Assembly: GCA_026387405.1 (NCBI GenBank)
Contig: JAPLLV010000022.1
Coordinates: 1 to 45,252, forward strand
DNA: 45,252 nucleotides
DNA from: Candidatus Omnitrophota bacterium
GTDB lineage: Bacteria > Omnitrophota > Gorgyraeia > Gygaellales > Profunditerraquicolaceae
Reading direction: 5' to 3'
Shown here in pieces: positions 24,405 through 32,530 of the stretch (the first letter of the stretch is position 1; every line of letters starts with the position of its first letter). A program made the translations under genes and the position numbers. The notes below the pieces were generated by a model. That model was given only the letters and a program-made list of their open reading frames with translations, had not been told where the DNA came from and ran no database searches.

Positions 24405-26057
24405 ATGCGATCCGATATAATAAAAAAAGGCATTGAACGGGTTCCGCATCGCGCATTATTGCATGCCACGGGTTTAGGCAGAAAAGACCTCGACCGGCCT
24501 TTTATCGGGGTCGCGACTTCTTCCACGGACCTGATCCCGGGACATATCGGGATGAAGGATCTCGAGCGTTTTATCGAGCGCGGCATCTGTTACGGCGGGG
24601 GCGTTCCGTTTTTCTTTGGCGTGCCGGGTATCTGCGACGGTATTGCTATGGGGCATTTGGGCATGTGTTATCCTTTGGCCTTGCGCGAGATCGTGGCTGA
24701 TACCATTGAAACCGTCTGCAACGCGCATCAACTCGACGGGATTGTCTGTCTGACTAACTGCGATAAGATCACTCCGGGCATGCTTATGGGCGCAGCCCGT
24801 TTGAATATCCCGGCGATTATCATTACTGCCGGGCCGATGCTTTCCGGACGCTACAATAAAAGGAAATTGGCTTTTGTGCACGATACCTTTGAGGCCTTGG
24901 CCCGCGCGCAAAAAGGCGATATTTCAAAAGAGGAATTGATGTGTCTTGAGATGGAGGCCTGCCCAGGCGCGGGTTCCTGCCAGGGTTTGTATACCGCCAA
25001 TACCATGGCCTGCATTACCGAGACTATGGGGATGTCTTTGCCGGGGTGCGGCACAGCCTTGGCAGTCTCGGCTAAGAAACGCAGGATCGCGCAGGCAACG
25101 GGTGAGTGTATTGTGGAGTTGGTCGAGAAGAACATTACTCCCCGTAAGATCATTACTAAAGCGTCGCTTGAGAACGCGATCGCGGTGGATATGGCCCTGG
25201 GCGGTTCAAGCAATACGGTTTTACATCTGATGGCTATTGCCCATGAAGCAGGCATTCCTTTAGATTTAAAGACATTTGACCGGATCAGCAAGAATATCCC
25301 GCACATTACCAATATCGAACCTGCGGGTGAGCATTTTATGGAGGATCTGGAGTATGCCGGCGGGATCCCGGCGGTGTTAAAGAGGCTAAAGAAGAATCTT
25401 AATAATACGTTGAATGTAAGCGGCGATAAGACGTTTGAAATTGCCGATAAGGCAACGATCTTTGATCAGGAGGTTATCCGTCCCATCGAGAAGGCATATC
25501 ATAAACAGGGCGGCATTGCCGTCTTATATGGCAACATTGCTCCGGGCGGGGCAGTGGTAAAACAGGCCGCAGTTTCGCAAAATATGATGCAATTTACCGG
25601 CCGGGCAAAGGTCTTTAACCGCGAAGAAGAGGCGATGCAGGCAATCCTTAGCGGAAAAATCAAAGGCGGCGAGGTGATCGTTATCCGTTATGAAGGCCCA
25701 GCGGGCGGACCGGGTATGCGCGAAATGCTCGCTCCCACGTCGGCCATTGTAGGGATGGGATTAGCTGAGTCCGTGGCCTTGATCACCGACGGCAGGTTTT
25801 CCGGAGGCACCAAAGGCCCTTGCATTGGACATGTCTCGCCTGAGGCGTCAAGGCGCGGGCCGATCGCCATTATAAAAGACGGCGATATGATCAGTATTGA
25901 TATCCCGAAAAGAAAATTAGAAGTGAAATTAACCAAGTCTGAAATAGAAAAAAGATTTAAAGTCTGGAAGCCGGTGGCGCCGAAGATCACCAGCGGTTAT
26001 CTGGCGCGTTATTCGAGACTGGTGAGTTCAGCAGATAAAGGTGCGATTCTCCACTAA
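24405..26057 (+). CDS. ilvD: Dihydroxy-acid dehydratase
   Basis: The 550-residue protein is a full-length IlvD with [39 protein letters not shown] (Fe-S cysteine), [19 protein letters not shown] (second Fe-S cysteine), and [25 protein letters not shown]. It dehydrates dihydroxy-isovalerate and dihydroxy-methylvalerate in valine, leucine and isoleucine synthesis. An AAAGGAG site precedes the ATG. First gene of the branched-chain cluster. Confidence 0.96.
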   Translation: MRSDIIKKGIERVPHRALLHATGLGRKDLDRPFIGVATSSTDLIPGHIGMKDLERFIERGICYGGGVPFFFGVPGICDGIAMGHLGMCYPLALREIVADTIETVCNAHQLDGIVCLTNCDKITPGMLMGAARLNIPAIIITAGPMLSGRYNKRKLAFVHDTFEALARAQKGDISKEELMCLEMEACPGAGSCQGLYTANTMACITETMGMSLPGCGTALAVSAKKRRIAQATGECIVELVEKNITPRKIITKASLENAIAVDMALGGSSNTVLHLMAIAHEAGIPLDLKTFDRISKNIPHITNIEPAGEHFMEDLEYAGGIPAVLKRLKKNLNNTLNVSGDKTFEIADKATIFDQEVIRPIEKAYHKQGGIAVLYGNIAPGGAVVKQAAVSQNMMQFTGRAKVFNREEEAMQAILSGKIKGGEVIVIRYEGPAGGPGMREMLAPTSAIVGMGLAESVALITDGRFSGGTKGPCIGHVSPEASRRGPIAIIKDGDMISIDIPKRKLEVKLTKSEIEKRFKVWKPVAPKITSGYLARYSRLVSSADKGAILH

Positions 26058-26118
26058 CGACCAATCCCGCCTGCCAATGGACACACGGGGCGGGCAGGGA
26101 CCAACGACTAACGACTAA
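26055..26118. repeat. Inverted ACGACYA word array with nested hairpin before ilvB
   Basis: TAACGACCAA opens the segment and CCAACGACTAACGACTAA closes it, the reverse complement of the heptamer array at 20734-20761. A CCCGCCTGCC...GGCGGGCAGGG hairpin is nested in the middle. The array ends two bases before the ilvB ATG, in place of a ribosome-binding site. Confidence 0.75.
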
Positions 26119-26119
26119 A

Positions 26120-27784
26120 ATGACCGGAGCAGAAATTATACTTGAATGTTTAAAACGCGAAGGGGTACAGGTAATGTTTGGTTACCCCGGAGGGCAGGTC
26201 CTGCCGCTTTTTGATAAACTTTATGATACGGATTTCAAGTTTATCCTGGTTCGTCATGAACAAGGGGCAGCGCACGCGGCTGACGGTTATGCCCGCGCAA
26301 CCGGCAAGGTGGGTGTCTGTGTGGCAACCTCAGGGCCAGGAGCGACCAATCTTATTACGGGGTTAGCTAATGCCTATATGGATTCTATTCCGATGGTGGC
26401 GATCACCGGTCAGGTGAAGACCTCTTTGATCGGTAACGATGCTTTTCAGGAGGCGGATGTCACCGGTATCACCCGTCCCGTGACCAAACATAATTATCTG
26501 GTCAAAGACGTCAAGGACCTGGCGCGCATTACGCGCGAGGCCTTTTATATTGCTTCTACCGGCCGTCCCGGACCGGTGCTGATCGATCTGCCTTCTGACG
26601 TGCAGCTCCAGGAAACAGAATTTATCTGGCCGGAAGAGGTAAATATCCGCAGCTATAAACCGACGTATTTTGGCCACCCGGGGCAGATAAAAAAAGCAGC
26701 CAGGCTTATCCGTCAGGCCAAAAAGCCGTTGATCTATGCCGGAGGCGGGATCATTACTGCCGGCGCGCACCATGAATTAAAGGAATTAGCTGAAAGAATC
26801 CAGGCGCCGGTGACCTGGACGCTGATGGGTATCGGCGGATTTCCGGCCACGCATAAACTTGCCCTTGGGATGCTGGGGATGCATGGGACTGTCTACGCCA
26901 ATTACGCTACCATGGATTCGGACTTGATCATCGCCGTGGGCGCGCGTTTTGACGACCGCGTGACCGGCAGGATCGATGCCTTTGCCCCCGGCGCGAAAGT
27001 TATTCATATCGATATTGATCCTTCGTCCATCAGTAAGAACGTTAAAGTGGATATCCCGATAGTGGGTGATGCGAAAAATATTCTGGGACAGTTGCTCGAA
27101 GAGATAAAAGGGGCGTCAGATACTTCGGATTGGCTAAGGATAGTCGAGGCCTGGAAGAAAAAACACCCCCTTACTTATAAGAACGGTGATAAGATAAAAC
27201 CGCAGTTTGTCATTGAACAGATAGATGCTGTGACCGGCGGCACTGCGATCATTACTACCGAGGTGGGACAAAACCAGATGTGGGCGGCGCAGTGGTATAA
27301 ATATACCCAGCCGCGCACCTTCATTTCTTCAGGAGGGTTAGGCACCATGGGTTTTGGTTTTCCCGCGGCTATGGGCGCAAAATTAGGCCGGCCTGACAAA
27401 ATAGTATTTGATATTGCCGGTGACGGCTCAATCCAGATGAACATCCAGGAACTGGCGACCTGCGTCTGCAATAATATCCAGGTGAAGGTGGCGATATTGA
27501 ATAACGGATATTTAGGTATGGTCCGTCAATGGCAGGAGCTTTTTTACAAAAAGCGTTATTCTCAGACCTGCCTGCATAACCCGGACTTTGTCAAGCTCGC
27601 AGAGGCCTATGGGGCAGTGGGCATCCGGGTTACCAGGAATGAAGAGGTGCGCCCGGCAATTGAAAGGGCCATTTCAACCGAAAACACGGTATTTATTGAT
27701 TTTCAGATCGAGCCGGAAGAGAACGTCTTCCCTATGGTACCGGCTGGCGAGGCCATTAATAAGCTTATCGGAGGGCTGGCATAA
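26120..27784 (+). CDS. ilvB: Acetolactate synthase large subunit
   Basis: The 554-residue ThDP enzyme has [36 protein letters not shown] with the catalytic Glu (residue about 47), [12 protein letters not shown], and the ThDP motif [14 protein letters not shown]...[12 protein letters not shown]. It condenses pyruvate to acetolactate. No Shine-Dalgarno site is visible: a repeat array occupies the upstream bases. The stop overlaps the ilvN ATG (TAATG), the usual catalytic-regulatory pairing. Confidence 0.96.
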   Translation: MTGAEIILECLKREGVQVMFGYPGGQVLPLFDKLYDTDFKFILVRHEQGAAHAADGYARATGKVGVCVATSGPGATNLITGLANAYMDSIPMVAITGQVKTSLIGNDAFQEADVTGITRPVTKHNYLVKDVKDLARITREAFYIASTGRPGPVLIDLPSDVQLQETEFIWPEEVNIRSYKPTYFGHPGQIKKAARLIRQAKKPLIYAGGGIITAGAHHELKELAERIQAPVTWTLMGIGGFPATHKLALGMLGMHGTVYANYATMDSDLIIAVGARFDDRVTGRIDAFAPGAKVIHIDIDPSSISKNVKVDIPIVGDAKNILGQLLEEIKGASDTSDWLRIVEAWKKKHPLTYKNGDKIKPQFVIEQIDAVTGGTAIITTEVGQNQMWAAQWYKYTQPRTFISSGGLGTMGFGFPAAMGAKLGRPDKIVFDIAGDGSIQMNIQELATCVCNNIQVKVAILNNGYLGMVRQWQELFYKKRYSQTCLHNPDFVKLAEAYGAVGIRVTRNEEVRPAIERAISTENTVFIDFQIEPEENVFPMVPAGEAINKLIGGLA

Positions 27785-28257
27785 TGAGGCATACGATCTC
27801 GGTCTTAGTCGAGAATAAATTCGGAGTACTGGCGCGGGTCGCCGGCTTATTCAGCGCGCGCGGTTATAATATCGCCTCTTTATCGGTGAGCGAAACACTC
27901 GATCCGTCCATTTCTTACATGACTATTGTGGTTGAGGTAAAAGATGAAAAGATACTGGAACAGATCAAGAAACAGCTGAATAAGCTTATTGATGTGGTTA
28001 CGGTTACCGATTTCACCAAGAAAGAACATGTGGACCGGGAATTGATTCTGGTTAAGGTGGGCTGTGCCGCGAAAGAGAAGGCTAAGCTCGAGGGGCTTTT
28101 GCATAAATATGTGGCTAAGTTGATCCAGCATAAGACTAACACGGCGATTATCGAAGCCGTGGGTGATCAGGAACAGGTCAAGCAGTTGCTGGAAGGTTTG
28201 AAAGAGTTTGAGATCAAAGAATTGGTGCGTAGCGGTAGGATGGCGATAACACAATAA
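27784..28257 (+). CDS. ilvN: Acetolactate synthase regulatory subunit
   Basis: The 157-residue protein begins with an ACT domain (TISVLVENKFGVLARVAGLFSARGYNIASLSV in pieces) that binds valine in homologues, followed by the C-terminal IlvH domain (DRELILVKVGCAAKEKAKLEGLL, QLLEGLKEFEIKELVRSGRMAI). It activates IlvB and confers feedback inhibition. Overlaps the ilvB stop. Confidence 0.96.
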   Translation: MRHTISVLVENKFGVLARVAGLFSARGYNIASLSVSETLDPSISYMTIVVEVKDEKILEQIKKQLNKLIDVVTVTDFTKKEHVDRELILVKVGCAAKEKAKLEGLLHKYVAKLIQHKTNTAIIEAVGDQEQVKQLLEGLKEFEIKELVRSGRMAITQ

Positions 28258-28265
28258 GTCGAATG

Positions 28266-28354
28266 TTCTCGATTCGCCCCTCGCTTCGCTCGGGGTTCAC
28301 TCGAACGATAACATGTATTCTTCGAGCGAGCGACCGAAGGGAGCGAGTCGAGAA
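28266..28354. repeat. TTCTCGA-bounded palindromic repeat between ilvN and ilvC
   Basis: TTCTCGA (28266-28272) and TCGAGAA (28348-28354) bound a GC-rich segment holding CCCCTCGCTTCGCTCGGGG and CGAGCGAGCGACCGAAGGGAGCGAG. It is a different family from the GTCATTGCGAG repeat, although some inner words (CGACCGAAGGGAGCGAG) are similar. Confidence 0.75.
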
Positions 28355-28376
28355 GTAACTGCATAAGGAGGATGTG

Positions 28377-29369
28377 ATGGCAAAGATTTATTATGACAAG
28401 GACGCGGATCTGGGTTTATTGAAAGACAAGACAGTGGCGATCATCGGTTATGGTATTCAAGGACGCGGCCAGGCCTTGTGTTTGAGGGATTCAGGGGTGC
28501 GGGTAGTGGTTTCCGAGCTCCCCGGGACGACCAATTTCGAACAGGCTAAAAAAGATGGTTTTGTTCCGGTTTCCGTTGACGAGGCAGCGCGGGCAGGAGA
28601 TATCATCCAGATCCTTACCCAGGATCATGTCCAGGCTAAGGTCTATAAGGAGAATATCAAGCCTAATCTAAAGAAAGGTAAAGCCCTTTGTTTTTCCCAC
28701 GGCTTTAATATCCGTTTCAAGCAGATCAAGCCGCCTAAGAATGTGGATGTGTTTATGATCGCGCCTAAAGGTCCGGGAGCGCTGGTACGCAGGATGTTCG
28801 AAGAAGGTAAGGGTGTGCCTTCGTTGGTGGCGGTTTTTCAGGATGCCAGCGGACAGGCAAAACAGCTGGCTCTTGCCTATGCCCGGGCTATCGGTGCTAC
28901 CCGTGCAGGCGTGATTGAGACAACTTTCGATGAAGAAACCGAAACCGATCTTTTCGGAGAACAGGCAGTGCTCTGCGGCGGGGTAACCGAATTGATCAAG
29001 GCCGGTTTTGACACTTTGGTGGATGCGGGTTATCAGCCGGAGATCGCCTATTTTGAGGTATTGCACGAGTTAAAGCTGATCACGGATTTGATCCAGGAGA
29101 CCGGCATCAGCGGCATGCGCAGACGCGTATCCAATACTGCCTGTTATGGTGATCTTACGCGCGGCCCGATGATTATCAATGAGCGGACCCGCAAGACCAT
29201 GAAGAAGATTTTAAAAGAAGTCAAAAGCGGGAAATTCGCGCGGGAATGGATCAAGGAGAATGAGACCGGCAGGCAGAAATTTGATAGTTTGCTCAAGGCA
29301 GGCGATGAGCATAGGATAGAGCAGGTGGGGCAAGAGCTAAGAAATATGATGCCCTGGATGAAGAAGTAG
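28377..29369 (+). CDS. ilvC: Ketol-acid reductoisomerase, class I, with altered cofactor loop
   Basis: The 330-residue enzyme has the Rossmann motif [17 protein letters not shown], the FSHGFNI segment, IAPKGPG, and the knotted C-terminal domain with [22 protein letters not shown] (metal-binding acids) and [16 protein letters not shown]. It isomerises and reduces acetolactate. The loop after beta-2, [12 protein letters not shown] (residues 46-57), lacks the Arg and Ser that grip the NADPH phosphate in GLRxGSxS-type enzymes and gains E47. NADH use is therefore plausible (inference). The ATG at 28377 follows AAGGAGG. Confidence 0.95.
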   Translation: MAKIYYDKDADLGLLKDKTVAIIGYGIQGRGQALCLRDSGVRVVVSELPGTTNFEQAKKDGFVPVSVDEAARAGDIIQILTQDHVQAKVYKENIKPNLKKGKALCFSHGFNIRFKQIKPPKNVDVFMIAPKGPGALVRRMFEEGKGVPSLVAVFQDASGQAKQLALAYARAIGATRAGVIETTFDEETETDLFGEQAVLCGGVTELIKAGFDTLVDAGYQPEIAYFEVLHELKLITDLIQETGISGMRRRVSNTACYGDLTRGPMIINERTRKTMKKILKEVKSGKFAREWIKENETGRQKFDSLLKAGDEHRIEQVGQELRNMMPWMKK

Positions 29370-29370
29370 G

Positions 29371-29426
29371 CCCTGTGCATAGCACAGGGTGATTTAGGCA
29401 TAAGCGCCAGTGGCATGCCTAAATCA
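29371..29426 (+). other. Two perfect hairpins between ilvC and leuA
   Basis: CCCTGTGC-ATA-GCACAGGG (29371-29389) is followed by TGATTTAGGCAT (29390-29401) paired with ATGCCTAAATCA (29415-29426). There is no T-run, so neither is a standard terminator. The second pair shares its outer words with the structure before the PTS EIIA gene. Confidence 0.6.
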
Positions 29427-29447
29427 ATGAAGAAATAGTTATTAATT

Positions 29448-30953
29448 ATGGAAAAGATAATCATATTTGATACGACGTTGCGCGACGGAGAGCAGGCGCC
29501 GGGGGCAAGCCTGAATCCGGCAGAGAAATTGGAGATCGCCCACGCCCTTTGCGATTTGGGGGTGGATGTGATCGAGGCGGGTTTCCCTGTCTCAAGCCAG
29601 GGTGACCTTGAATCCGTGAAGCAGATCGCTAGGTGTCTGAAGGGGCCTGTGGTTTGTGGCCTGGCGCGCGCCATAAAAGCGGATATCGATGCCGCAAGCG
29701 AAGGCGTAAAATACGCAAAGCGCCCGCGCATCCATGTGTTTCTGGCTACCTCTAAGATCCACATGCAGTATAAGCTGAAAAAAGCCGAAGACGAGATCCT
29801 GCGCCTGGCAGTCGAGTCGGTCTCTTACGCTAAAAGATCCTGTCCAGACATAGAGTTTTCTCCGGAGGACGCCACGCGCACCGAGGCGCGTTTTTTATTT
29901 AGAGTGGTTGAGTCTGTGATAGACGCCGGTGCGACAACCGTGAATATCCCGGATACCGTCGGGTATACCGATCCCCAGGAGTACGGCAGCCTGATCCGCG
30001 CCATCAGAGAGAATGTCCCTAATATAGATAAGGCGGTCATCTCTGTGCATTGCCACAATGATCTGGGCCTGGCAGTGGCTAATTCTTTAGCCGCGGTGAG
30101 AAACGGCGCGCGGCAGGTAGAGTGTACCATAAACGGTATAGGAGAACGCGCCGGCAACGCCTCCCTGGAAGAAACCGTTATGGCCATAAAAACGCGCAAA
30201 GATATTTTCGCCGGCGTTACGACCGGCATTGATACCCGCCAGATTTATAAGGTCTCGCGCCTGGTGAGTAAGCTTACCGGTTTTGTGGTGGCGCCGAATA
30301 AGGCGATCGTAGGAGGCAATGCCTTCAGGCATGAATCCGGGATCCACCAGGATGGGGTATTAAAGGAGCGTTCTACCTACGAGATCATGAAACCGGAAGA
30401 CGTGGGGTTCACCGGCACAGGGATTGTGTTAGGCAAGCATTCGGGAAGGCATGCCTTAAGCGAACGCCTTAAGGAATTAGGTCTCAAATTGAACGACGCA
30501 GAGCTGGATAAGATAACGGTGCGCTTTAAGGCCCTGGCAGATAAGAAGAAGACTATTTTCGATGACGACCTTATTTCTATAGTCGATGATGAGATCAGGC
30601 TGATTAAGCCTATCTTTGGGCTAGAGGCCTTTGAAATAAATTCCGGCACCAAGATCACGCCCAGCGCCACAGTAACTTTAAAATACAAGAATAAGTCTCT
30701 CGCCGCGACTTCTAACGGCGACGGCCCCGTAGATGCCTGCTATAAGGCAATTGATAAGATTACCGGCGTAAAAGGTGAATTACAGGATTATCGTATCGAA
30801 GCGGTAACCAAGGGAAAAGACGCGCTCGGAGAGGTGGGTGTGAAGCTGAAAGCCAAAGGCAGGGTGGTAACGGCCCGCGGTTCATCAACCGATATCATCG
30901 AGGCCTCAATAAGGGCGTATTTAAATGCCCTGAATAAAATCGAAAGCTTCTAA
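29448..30953 (+). CDS. leuA: 2-isopropylmalate synthase
   Basis: The 501-residue protein has the DRE-TIM barrel start FDTTLRDGEQAPGASLNP, IHVFLATSKIHMQYKL, HCHNDLGLAVANSLAA (metal His pair), and NGIGERAGNASLEE, then GKHSGRHAL, and a C-terminal LeuA regulatory domain (residues about 375-501). It condenses acetyl-CoA with 2-ketoisovalerate, the first step of leucine synthesis, and is likely feedback-inhibited by leucine. The ATG has no strong Shine-Dalgarno site. leuB, leuC and leuD are not in the window. Confidence 0.95.
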   Translation: MEKIIIFDTTLRDGEQAPGASLNPAEKLEIAHALCDLGVDVIEAGFPVSSQGDLESVKQIARCLKGPVVCGLARAIKADIDAASEGVKYAKRPRIHVFLATSKIHMQYKLKKAEDEILRLAVESVSYAKRSCPDIEFSPEDATRTEARFLFRVVESVIDAGATTVNIPDTVGYTDPQEYGSLIRAIRENVPNIDKAVISVHCHNDLGLAVANSLAAVRNGARQVECTINGIGERAGNASLEETVMAIKTRKDIFAGVTTGIDTRQIYKVSRLVSKLTGFVVAPNKAIVGGNAFRHESGIHQDGVLKERSTYEIMKPEDVGFTGTGIVLGKHSGRHALSERLKELGLKLNDAELDKITVRFKALADKKKTIFDDDLISIVDDEIRLIKPIFGLEAFEINSGTKITPSATVTLKYKNKSLAATSNGDGPVDACYKAIDKITGVKGELQDYRIEAVTKGKDALGEVGVKLKAKGRVVTARGSSTDIIEASIRAYLNALNKIESF

Positions 30954-31793
30954 GTGAAGCCCAAAATCTACGGAGTCTTAGGGTATCCTGTCAAGCATAG
31001 TTTTTCTCCCGCCATGCACAACGCGGCCTTCCGCGTCCTCCATATTGATGCCGAATACCGTTATTTCGAAAAAAAAGCGCAAGAGCTTGGGCCCTTTTTG
31101 GTTTCCTTAGCCAACGAAGGTATCTTTGGGCTTAATGTGACGGTCCCCTACAAGGAGAAAGTGCTCCCTTTTTTGGCAAAGGTTTCTCACGAGGCGCGGA
31201 TGATAGGAGCCGTCAATACCATCAAAGTAGCAGGCCGTCTGCTTGAAGGCTTTAATACCGACGGAGAAGGTTTTCTCAAACACCTAAAAGCTGACCTGGA
31301 TTTCAAGCCTCAGGACAAAACCGTCGCTATTATAGGCGCCGGCGGGGCGGCCAGGGCAATAGCGGTGTATTTAGCTAAAGAAAGGGTGAAGAAAATATCC
31401 TTGTTTGACATCGATATTGCTAAAGCCCGGCTTCTTCTTGAGCAACTCAAAAATAATTTGTGGGATACGGTTTTTTACGCCGCTGATTCAGTCGCAGATT
31501 TAAAAATCCCCGAGAGCGATCTCTTGGTTAACGCCACTCCTATAGGTATGAAAGAAGGCGACCCTTGTCTGGTAGCGCAAGATTTGCTGCATAGAGATTT
31601 ACTGGTTTATGATCTGATCTACAACCCCAGGGAGACAAAGCTCTTAAGTAGTGCCGGCAAGAAGGGCTTAAAAACCGCAAACGGATTAGGTATGCTTTTA
31701 TATCAAGGGGCGCTATCCTTTGAAATATGGACTGCCAATTCGGCCCCTTTGGAAGCGATGCGACAGGCCTTAACGGAGGTGGTGTACAAATGA
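30954..31793 (+). CDS. aroE: Shikimate dehydrogenase
   Basis: The 279-residue enzyme shows GVLGYPVKHSFSPAMHNAAF, LNVTVPYKEKVLPFL with the catalytic Lys, GAVNTI, FNTDGEGF with the catalytic Asp, the NADP-binding GAGGAARAIAVYLAK, and NATPIGM. It reduces dehydroshikimate in the aromatic amino acid pathway. The start is GTG directly abutting the leuA stop. Its own stop overlaps the ATG of the next gene (ATGA). Confidence 0.95.
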   Translation: MKPKIYGVLGYPVKHSFSPAMHNAAFRVLHIDAEYRYFEKKAQELGPFLVSLANEGIFGLNVTVPYKEKVLPFLAKVSHEARMIGAVNTIKVAGRLLEGFNTDGEGFLKHLKADLDFKPQDKTVAIIGAGGAARAIAVYLAKERVKKISLFDIDIAKARLLLEQLKNNLWDTVFYAADSVADLKIPESDLLVNATPIGMKEGDPCLVAQDLLHRDLLVYDLIYNPRETKLLSSAGKKGLKTANGLGMLLYQGALSFEIWTANSAPLEAMRQALTEVVYK

Positions 31794-32433
31794 TCACAGG
31801 CATAGTGGTTTTTATCTTAGGCGCGATGGTAGGCAGTTTTTTAAATGTCTGCATTCACAGGATGCCTCAAGGGGAATCCGTAGTCTGGCCTAGCTCTAAT
31901 TGCCCGCACTGCAAAAAAAGGATCCCATTGTTTTGACGGCCGGTTTAATAATTGCGACCTTCGTAGATATCAAACATCGCATTATCCCCGATGAGATCTC
32001 TCTGGGCGGTATTGTCGTGGGTTTTGTCTTAAGCACTATCAGGGGGATCGGGTTGAATCCTTTTGTATGGAACTTTAGGCCGATGCTTAATTCTTTGCTG
32101 GGTATTATTATCGGCGGCGGTATTATATATCTCACCGGATTTATGTTTGATCTTATATATTTCAGGCTGCTCAAAAGGCCCCCCATACAGGGTGAAACCG
32201 AATCTATGGGCGGAGGAGACGTGAAGTTATTGGCGATGATCGGAGCGTTTTTGGGATGGAAGGCCGCAATAGTAACTTTTTTCCTCGCGCCGTTTTTTGG
32301 GGCAATTGTAGGTATCGTCAACCTCCTGGTAAAGAAGGACCATACCATACCTTATGGCCCGTTCCTGGCAATGGCGGCCCTTGCTTCGTTATTCTGGGCT
32401 GACAGGATAGTTTTTATTATTTTGGGCAGATAA
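31790..32433 (+). pseudogene. Prepilin peptidase gene, internal deletion with frameshift
   Basis: The first 49 codons read MITGIVVFILGAMVGSFLNV...CPHCKKRIPLF and stop at TGA (31934-31936). From about 31932, a shifted frame encodes AGLIIATFVDIKHRIIPDEISLGG...MGGGDVKLLAMIGAF, the C-terminal part of an A24 prepilin peptidase. Roughly 65 codons, including the second CxxC pair and one or two membrane helices, are missing and the frame shifts. Both catalytic Asp (FVDIKH and GGGDVK) lie in the second fragment. Its ATG overlaps the aroE stop. An intact enzyme would cleave type IV pilin or type II secretion pseudopilin leaders. An assembly error is possible. Confidence 0.85.
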
Positions 32434-32438
32434 CATCT

Positions 32439-32514
32439 CGTCATTGCGAGCCCCGAAGGGGCGAAGCAATCACGTTTTAGATTGCTTCGGTCGCTTCGCT
32501 CCCTCGCAATGACG
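32439..32514. repeat. GTCATTGCGAG-type palindromic repeat, single unit
   Basis: CGTCATTGCGAG at the left and CTCGCAATGACG at the right are perfect complements; GAAGCAATC and GATTGCTTC form the inner arms. Confidence 0.92.
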
Positions 32515-32530
32515 TTGGTTTAATAATATT

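Noticed and set aside
20734-26118. CRISPR-like arrays in the iterated-word spacers
   Set aside because: Units are 7-10 bases with no spacers and no cas genes; they are tandem or inverted words.
31900-32433. Separate 177-residue membrane peptidase gene
   Set aside because: Its TTG start and first ten codons are out-of-frame bases of the upstream fragment; it is the tail of the broken prepilin peptidase gene.
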